Below are positions 14,207 to 18,340 of a stretch of DNA of 18,340 nucleotides, one piece after another. The DNA is taken from positions 1 to 18,340 of the forward strand of contig CAAEOW010000081.1 of NCBI GenBank assembly GCA_900757705.1, given 5' to 3'. Within the stretch, counting starts at the first letter, position 1. Each line of letters begins with the position of its first letter. A program made the translations under genes and the position numbers. The notes beneath the pieces are model-generated. The model did not search any database, was not told where the DNA came from, and saw only the letters and a list, made by a program, of their open reading frames with translations. This stretch comes from an uncultured Collinsella sp. (GTDB lineage: Bacteria; Actinomycetota; Coriobacteriia; Coriobacteriales; Coriobacteriaceae).

Positions 14207-15172
14207 ATGGCTGCAGGCAAAACCTTCTATGACATCCTGGGCGTATCCAAGAGCGCCTCCGACAAAGAGATCAAGAGCGCGTTTCGCAAGCTCGCGCAAA
14301 AATATCACCCCGATGCCGGAGGCGACGAGGCCAAGTTCAAGGAGATTAGCGAGGCCTACGAGACGCTTTCGGACGAGAAGAAGCGCAAAGAGTACGACCA
14401 GATGCTCATGTTTGGCGGCATGCCGGGCGCGGGCGGCGCGTATGGCGGCGGCTACGGTGCCGGCGCTGGTGCCAGCGGCTGGGGCGACATCTTCGACAGC
14501 ATCTTTAGCGGCAACGGCGCCTGGGGCAGCGATTGGGGCTCGGGCTTTGCCGGGGCTGCGGGCGCTGCCGGTGCCGGCGCTGGCCGCAGCCGCGCTCGCA
14601 AGGGCGGCGACCTGTCGCTGACCGTCGATGTGACGGCCGAGGACGCGTTTCGCGGTGTGACGCACAAGGTCACCTACCGCATTCCCTCGACAGGCGAGCA
14701 GCAGACCATTACGGTCTCGGTGCCTGCAGGCGCGGTCGACGGCGGCAAGCTGCGTTACAAACGTCGCGGCGAGTATGGCGTTGCCGGCGGCGAGCGCGGC
14801 GACCTGGTCGTGACCACGCATGTGGAGGAGCATCCGCTGTTTAGGCGCAAAGGCGCCGACGTGACCATGGAGGTACCGGTCTCGGTCTACGAGGCGGCGC
14901 TCGGCTGCACGGTGGACGTGCCCACGCCCGGCGGTGCGACGGTCCGTTTGAAAGTGCCCGCGGGTACCCAGACGGGCAAGAAGTTCCGCTTTAAGGAGAT
15001 GGGCGCGCCCGATGTTAAGCACCGTGGCCGCACGGGCGCGCTGCTCGTCGAGATCAAGGTGCAGGTTCCCACGAACCTGTCCGACGATGAGCGCGATGCC
15101 ATGACCAAGCTGCGCGAGGCCGACACGCGCGACTATCGCGAGAAGGTCAATCGTTACAAGGCGACGTACTAG
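14207..15172 (+). CDS. dnaJ: DnaJ-type co-chaperone without zinc finger (type B Hsp40)
   Basis: Stimulates DnaK ATPase and delivers substrates. The J domain covers residues 6-68 with the essential HPD at 34-36 (KYHPDAGGDEAKFKEISEAY). A Gly/Ala/Phe-rich linker follows (about 70-130, including GWGDIFDSIFSG), then the two C-terminal beta-domains (GGDLSLTVDVTAEDAFRGV, VSVPAGAVDGGKLRYKRRGEYG, VSVYEAALGCTVDVPTPGG, RFKEMGAPDV). The four CxxCxGxG repeats of type A DnaJ are absent, so the architecture is that of CbpA/DnaJB; 321 residues fits that. The ribosome-binding site AGGAGAGGAG precedes ATG 14207. It is separated from grpE by a terminator and followed 72 bases later by hspR. Confidence 0.95.
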   Translation: MAAGKTFYDILGVSKSASDKEIKSAFRKLAQKYHPDAGGDEAKFKEISEAYETLSDEKKRKEYDQMLMFGGMPGAGGAYGGGYGAGAGASGWGDIFDSIFSGNGAWGSDWGSGFAGAAGAAGAGAGRSRARKGGDLSLTVDVTAEDAFRGVTHKVTYRIPSTGEQQTITVSVPAGAVDGGKLRYKRRGEYGVAGGERGDLVVTTHVEEHPLFRRKGADVTMEVPVSVYEAALGCTVDVPTPGGATVRLKVPAGTQTGKKFRFKEMGAPDVKHRGRTGALLVEIKVQVPTNLSDDERDAMTKLREADTRDYREKVNRYKATY

Positions 15173-15244
15173 GGCGGTCGCGGCGCACGCCCACGCCCGC
15201 GGGCTTATGATGGACGATAACGAGACGGAAAGGGGTCAGGTAGC

Positions 15245-15661
15245 ATGGCCGAGGACAATAGGAACAAACCGCTGTACATGATCAGCGTGGCGGCCGAGCT
15301 GACCGGCATGCACCCGCAGACTCTGCGCGTCTACGAGTCCAAGGGCCTGGTGAATCCTCAGCGCTCGGGCGGTAACACGCGCCTGTATTCGCGTGCCGAT
15401 ATCGAGCGTCTGGAACTCATCAACCAACTGACCGACGAGGGCATCAACCTTGCCGGCGTGGTGCGCATCCTCGATATGAAGGAGCGCGCCGAGGAGCGCG
15501 AGCGCGAGAACGAAAAACTCCGCGCCCGCGTGCGCCAGCTCGAGGACGAGCTGCACGAGTACAAGATGCAAAAGAAGATCACCGCCCTGGCCCCGCGCGA
15601 CGGCTCAGTCAACCCCGAGCAAGTCATGCGCAAGCTGCTAGGTACGGGTAGCGACCTATAG
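15245..15661 (+). CDS. hspR: Heat-shock repressor HspR (MerR family)
   Basis: It has 138 residues. The MerR winged helix covers about 11-80: YMISVAAELTGMHPQTLRVYE, then KGLVNPQRSGGNTRLYSRADIERL and INQLTDEGINLAGVVRIL. The family's HPQTLRxYE and TRLYS signatures are present. A dimerisation coiled coil follows (KERAEERERENEKLRARVRQLEDELHEY) and then a short tail. In Streptomyces and mycobacteria HspR represses the dnaK operon with DnaK as co-repressor, binding HAIR sites. The gene position at the end of dnaK-grpE-dnaJ-hspR agrees. AAAGGGG lies upstream of the ATG. A TATGAT near 15207 might be part of a private promoter, but no -35 is seen. Confidence 0.94.
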   Translation: MAEDNRNKPLYMISVAAELTGMHPQTLRVYESKGLVNPQRSGGNTRLYSRADIERLELINQLTDEGINLAGVVRILDMKERAEERERENEKLRARVRQLEDELHEYKMQKKITALAPRDGSVNPEQVMRKLLGTGSDL

Positions 15662-15673
15662 CTCCGCCGACGC

Positions 15674-15814
15674 TGCCGGGCACTCATTGGGGACAGACTT
15701 AAATGAGTGCCCGCAGAATGAGAGTGGATAATCTCCCGTTTTTGGCCTGTTTGCAGGCTCAAAGTGGGAGATTATCCACTCTCGTCATTTCGGCGTCTAA
15801 GTCTGCCCCCGGCA
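15674..15814. repeat. 141-bp nested palindromic element after hspR
   Basis: The ends TGCCGGG (15674-15680) and CCCGGCA (15808-15814) are inverted. CAGACTTA (15694-15701) pairs with TAAGTCTG (15798-15805). GAGAGTGGATAATCTCCC (15720-15737) pairs perfectly over 18 bp with 15766-15783, and GCCTG/CAGGC cap it. A local 12-bp hairpin (15677-15688 with 15702-15713) competes with the outer stem, its loop being one strand of that stem. No coding sequence and no strong T-tract. The structure suggests a mobile or amplified intergenic repeat that may also end hspR transcription. Confidence 0.75.
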
Positions 15815-15915
15815 CCCAACTCGTTCTTTGCTTTACTGAGATAAAGTGAACGTGCAGATTCGTAACCCACTCGCAACCGTTCTATGGCACGATATTGAAC
15901 GAATGTATGCTATGC

Positions 15916-15933
15916 GCCCAAATCGTTTTGGGC
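15916..15933 (+). other. Leader hairpin before the hydratase gene
   Basis: GCCCAAA (15916-15922) and TTTGGGC (15927-15933) form a 7-bp stem with a TCGT loop, just upstream of the GGAG ribosome-binding site for ATG 15949. The T-richness is inside the stem, so a terminator role is unlikely. Confidence 0.4.
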
Positions 15934-15948
15934 AGAGTGGGAGACAGT

Positions 15949-18249
15949 ATGGTCAAGCTGTACGAGGACGGCATCTACCTGCGCGGCGGCAGCGAGGTTG
16001 TGCCTGCGGCCGAGGCTGCCGAGCGCGGTATTACGCAGACGCCCGAGGATGCCAAGCGCGGCACCATCGCGTATTCGATCCTCCAGGCACACAATACGTC
16101 CGGAGATCCCGAGGCACTCAAGATTCGCTTCGACGCCATGGCGAGCCACGACATCACCTTTGTCGGCATCATCCAGACGGCGCGCGCCTCGGGCATGGAG
16201 CAGTTCCCGCTGCCTTACGTGCTCACCAACTGCCATAATTCGCTGTGCGCCGTGGGCGGCACCATCAACGAGGACGACCACGTCTTTGGCCTCTCGGCCG
16301 CCAAGAAGTACGGTGGCATCTTCGTTCCGCCGCATATCGCCGTTATCCACTCCTTTATGCGTGAGAACTTCGCGGGCTGCGGCAAGATGATCCTGGGTTC
16401 CGACTCGCACACCCGCTACGGCGCTCTGGGCACTATGGCCGTGGGCGAGGGCGGTGGCGAGCTGGCAAAGCAACTGCTGCGCGACACCTACGACGTCGCC
16501 TATCCCGGCGTCGTCGCCATCTACCTCACGGGTGCCCCGCGCCCCGGCGTCGGCCCGCACGATGTGGCGCTCGCCATCATCCGCGCTGTCTTTGCCAAGG
16601 GCTACGTCAAGAACAAGGTCATGGAGTTTGTGGGCCCCGGCATCGCGAGCATGACGACCGACTACCGCAACGGCGTCGACGTCATGACCACCGAGACCAC
16701 CTGCCTGTCGAGCATCTGGGCCACCGACGAGGACACGCACGCGTTTTTGACCATGCACGGCCGCGGCGACGACTATCGCGAGCTCAAGCCCGCCGATGTC
16801 GCCTACTACGACGGTTGCGTCGAGGTCGACCTGTCGAGCATCAAGCCCATGATCGCACTGCCGTTCCATCCTTCCAACGGCTTTGAGATCGACGAGCTCA
16901 ACGAGAACCTCGAGGACATCCTGCACGAGGTGGAGCTCGAGGCCGCCAAGATCGGCGAGGGCAAGACGCACTTTAGCCTGCTCGACAAGATCGTCGACGG
17001 CAAGCTGCACGTGCAGCAGGGCGTTATCGCCGGCTGCTCGGGCGGCAACTATGACTCCGTGGTCCAGGCTGCCCGCGTGCTCAAGGGCGCCAATACCGGC
17101 TGCGGCGAGTTCTCGCTGTCGGTCTATCCCACGAGCCAGCCCGTGGCGCTCGAACTTACACGCCGCGGCTACATCTACGACCTCATGGAGGCCGGCGCAA
17201 TCGTGCGCACGGCATTCTGCGGCCCGTGCTTCGGCGCCGGCGACACGCCCGCCAACAACGGCCTTTCGATCCGTCACACCACGCGCAACTTCCCCAACCG
17301 CGAGGGTTCCAAGCCGGGTAATGGCCAGCTGAGCGCCGTGGCCCTGATGGACGCCCGCTCCATTGCGGCAACGGCTGCCAACGGCGGCGTCCTGACGCCG
17401 GCGACCGACCTGCCCGAGGACACTTGGGACGAGGCCTGCGAGTACACCTTTGACGACGCGCCGTACAAGAAGCGCGTGTACTGGGGCTTTGGCAAGGCGG
17501 AGCCTGCCGACGAGCTGGTCGAAGGCCCCAACATCAAGCCGTGGCCCGCGATGGAGCCGCTCGGCGACGACATCCTGCTCAAGGTTTGCTCCAAGATCAT
17601 GGACCCGGTCACCACGACCGACGAGCTCATTCCCTCGGGCGAGACGAGCTCCTTCCGCTCCAACCCGCTGGGCCTGGCCGAGTTTACGCTGAGCCGTCGC
17701 GATCCGGCCTACGTGGGCCGCTCCAAGGAGGTCGACGCCGTGGAGAAGCGCCGCGTGGCCGGAGAGGCCGCGGGCGACCTGGCGGCGCTCGATGCCGAGC
17801 TTGCAGGCGTGTTTGAGGCACTGGCCGGCTCGGGTGTCGCGGCCGATGCCAAGGCGACCGAGTACGGCTCCATGCTCTATGCCAAGAAGCCGGGTGACGG
17901 TTCTGCCCGCGAGCAGGCCGCGAGCTGCCAGCGAGTGATCGGCGGCCTGGCCAACATCGTCCACGAGTACGCCACCAAGCGTTATCGCTCCAACGTGATG
18001 AACTGGGGCATGGTGCCCTTTCAGATGGAGGCCGAGCCCAACTTTGAGGTGGGCGATTACGTCTTTGTGCCGGGTATCCGCGCCGCGCTCGACGGAGACC
18101 TAAAGGACATCGCCGCCTACGTGGTGCGCGCCGACGGTGCGGTTGAGCAGATTGAGCTCTACATTGCCGATATGACGGCCGAGGAGCGTGCCATCGTCAA
18201 GGCCGGCTGCCTGATCAACTACAACAAGTTCAAGGCCGCTGCCGAGTAA
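15949..18249 (+). CDS. Aconitase-superfamily hydratase, YbhJ-like
   Basis: It has 766 residues and the full aconitase layout. The three [4Fe-4S] cysteines are present as C363 (AGCSGGNYD) and C424/C427 (AFCGPCFGAGD), spaced as in mitochondrial aconitase. GSDSHTRYGALGTMAVGEGGGE is the substrate/cluster-facing DSHT stretch, and RNFPNREGSKPG the domain-3 Arg segment. In the swivel domain GDGSAREQAA and KRYRSNVMNWGMVPFQ match the GSSR and HRSN-type motifs. The closest relative I recall is E. coli YbhJ, an uncharacterised hydratase; the substrate is not known and citrate/isocitrate should not be assumed. The ATG at 15949 follows GGAG; an upstream TTG at 15895 is weaker. It is a single-gene unit between two long hairpin elements. 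Confidence 0.9.
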   Translation: MVKLYEDGIYLRGGSEVVPAAEAAERGITQTPEDAKRGTIAYSILQAHNTSGDPEALKIRFDAMASHDITFVGIIQTARASGMEQFPLPYVLTNCHNSLCAVGGTINEDDHVFGLSAAKKYGGIFVPPHIAVIHSFMRENFAGCGKMILGSDSHTRYGALGTMAVGEGGGELAKQLLRDTYDVAYPGVVAIYLTGAPRPGVGPHDVALAIIRAVFAKGYVKNKVMEFVGPGIASMTTDYRNGVDVMTTETTCLSSIWATDEDTHAFLTMHGRGDDYRELKPADVAYYDGCVEVDLSSIKPMIALPFHPSNGFEIDELNENLEDILHEVELEAAKIGEGKTHFSLLDKIVDGKLHVQQGVIAGCSGGNYDSVVQAARVLKGANTGCGEFSLSVYPTSQPVALELTRRGYIYDLMEAGAIVRTAFCGPCFGAGDTPANNGLSIRHTTRNFPNREGSKPGNGQLSAVALMDARSIAATAANGGVLTPATDLPEDTWDEACEYTFDDAPYKKRVYWGFGKAEPADELVEGPNIKPWPAMEPLGDDILLKVCSKIMDPVTTTDELIPSGETSSFRSNPLGLAEFTLSRRDPAYVGRSKEVDAVEKRRVAGEAAGDLAALDAELAGVFEALAGSGVAADAKATEYGSMLYAKKPGDGSAREQAASCQRVIGGLANIVHEYATKRYRSNVMNWGMVPFQMEAEPNFEVGDYVFVPGIRAALDGDLKDIAAYVVRADGAVEQIELYIADMTAEERAIVKAGCLINYNKFKAAAE

Positions 18250-18260
18250 CTCTGCTGTAC

Positions 18261-18332
18261 GCCCCTGCCACACCTTTCCCTCGTGCTCACGCGCTTCGCG
18301 AGGGTCGCCCGAGGGAAAGGTGTGGCCGGGGC
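18261..18332. repeat. Long hairpin after the hydratase gene
   Basis: The arms 18261-18283 and 18310-18332 match in 22 of 23 positions (CACACCTTTCCCTCG and its complement). Inside, CGCG-CTT-CGCG (18290-18300) forms a second small hairpin. There is no T-tract on either side within the window. It may still stop transcription, but it looks like another intergenic palindromic unit. Confidence 0.7.
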
Positions 18333-18340
18333 TACCGCGA

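Noticed and set aside
15910..17964. 684-codon minus-strand ORF opposite the hydratase
   Set aside because: The plus strand encodes a complete aconitase-family protein. The antisense frame is open only because of codon bias.

Overview
The window reads as a high-GC chromosomal segment of an anaerobic actinobacterium of the class Coriobacteriia, most likely Collinsella or a close relative. This is an inference. It rests on the GC-rich coding bias, the dnaK-grpE-dnaJ-hspR order typical of Actinobacteria, a NiaR-type (3H-domain) regulator closing a nadA-nadB-nadC operon, and nickel/hydrogenase maturation genes. No rRNA, tRNA, CRISPR array or prophage was seen.

Layout. Bases 1-1214 (minus strand) hold a nickel module: a small His-rich helical protein, NikR with an unusual His/Cys-rich N-terminal tail, and the first 136 codons of hypF, which runs off the left edge. 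Bases 1436-1756 (minus) encode thioredoxin. Bases 1893-2468 (plus) encode a protein that looks like a degenerate uracil-DNA-glycosylase-fold member. Bases 2487-3014 (minus) keep only the cytoplasmic part of a GHKL histidine kinase. Bases 3202-4308 (plus) encode an unrecognised five-segment membrane protein whose stop codon is supplied by the first bases of an insertion sequence.

Bases 4306-5610 are a complete IS3-family element with 36-bp terminal inverted repeats. Its orfB carries a nonsense codon where a Trp is expected. It abuts a second, decayed IS3-type transposase on the opposite strand (5611-5985). Bases 6006-6565 contain no gene but are full of palindromes: a terminator-like hairpin, a 209-bp MITE-like inverted-repeat element, a 69-bp hairpin, and a perfect 19+19-bp palindrome lying over the nad promoter.

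Bases 6566-10432 are the de novo NAD operon nadA-nadB-nadC-niaR: aspartate to iminoaspartate (NadB), quinolinate (NadA) and nicotinate mononucleotide (NadC), with NiaR as the probable niacin-responsive repressor acting at the palindrome. A minus-strand 2x[4Fe-4S] ferredoxin (10670-10855) follows. A 500-bp intergenic region then leads into the heat-shock cluster: dnaK and grpE nearly contiguous, a strong hairpin terminator, then a zinc-finger-less dnaJ and hspR. The window closes with an aconitase-superfamily hydratase of the YbhJ type (15949-18249) and another long hairpin.

The genes are mostly ordinary. The less ordinary material is the IS-scarred middle section, the series of structurally distinct long palindromes at gene boundaries, the modified NikR with its small partner, and the glycosylase-like pseudoenzyme candidate. 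I found no clear evidence of a wholly new multi-gene system.
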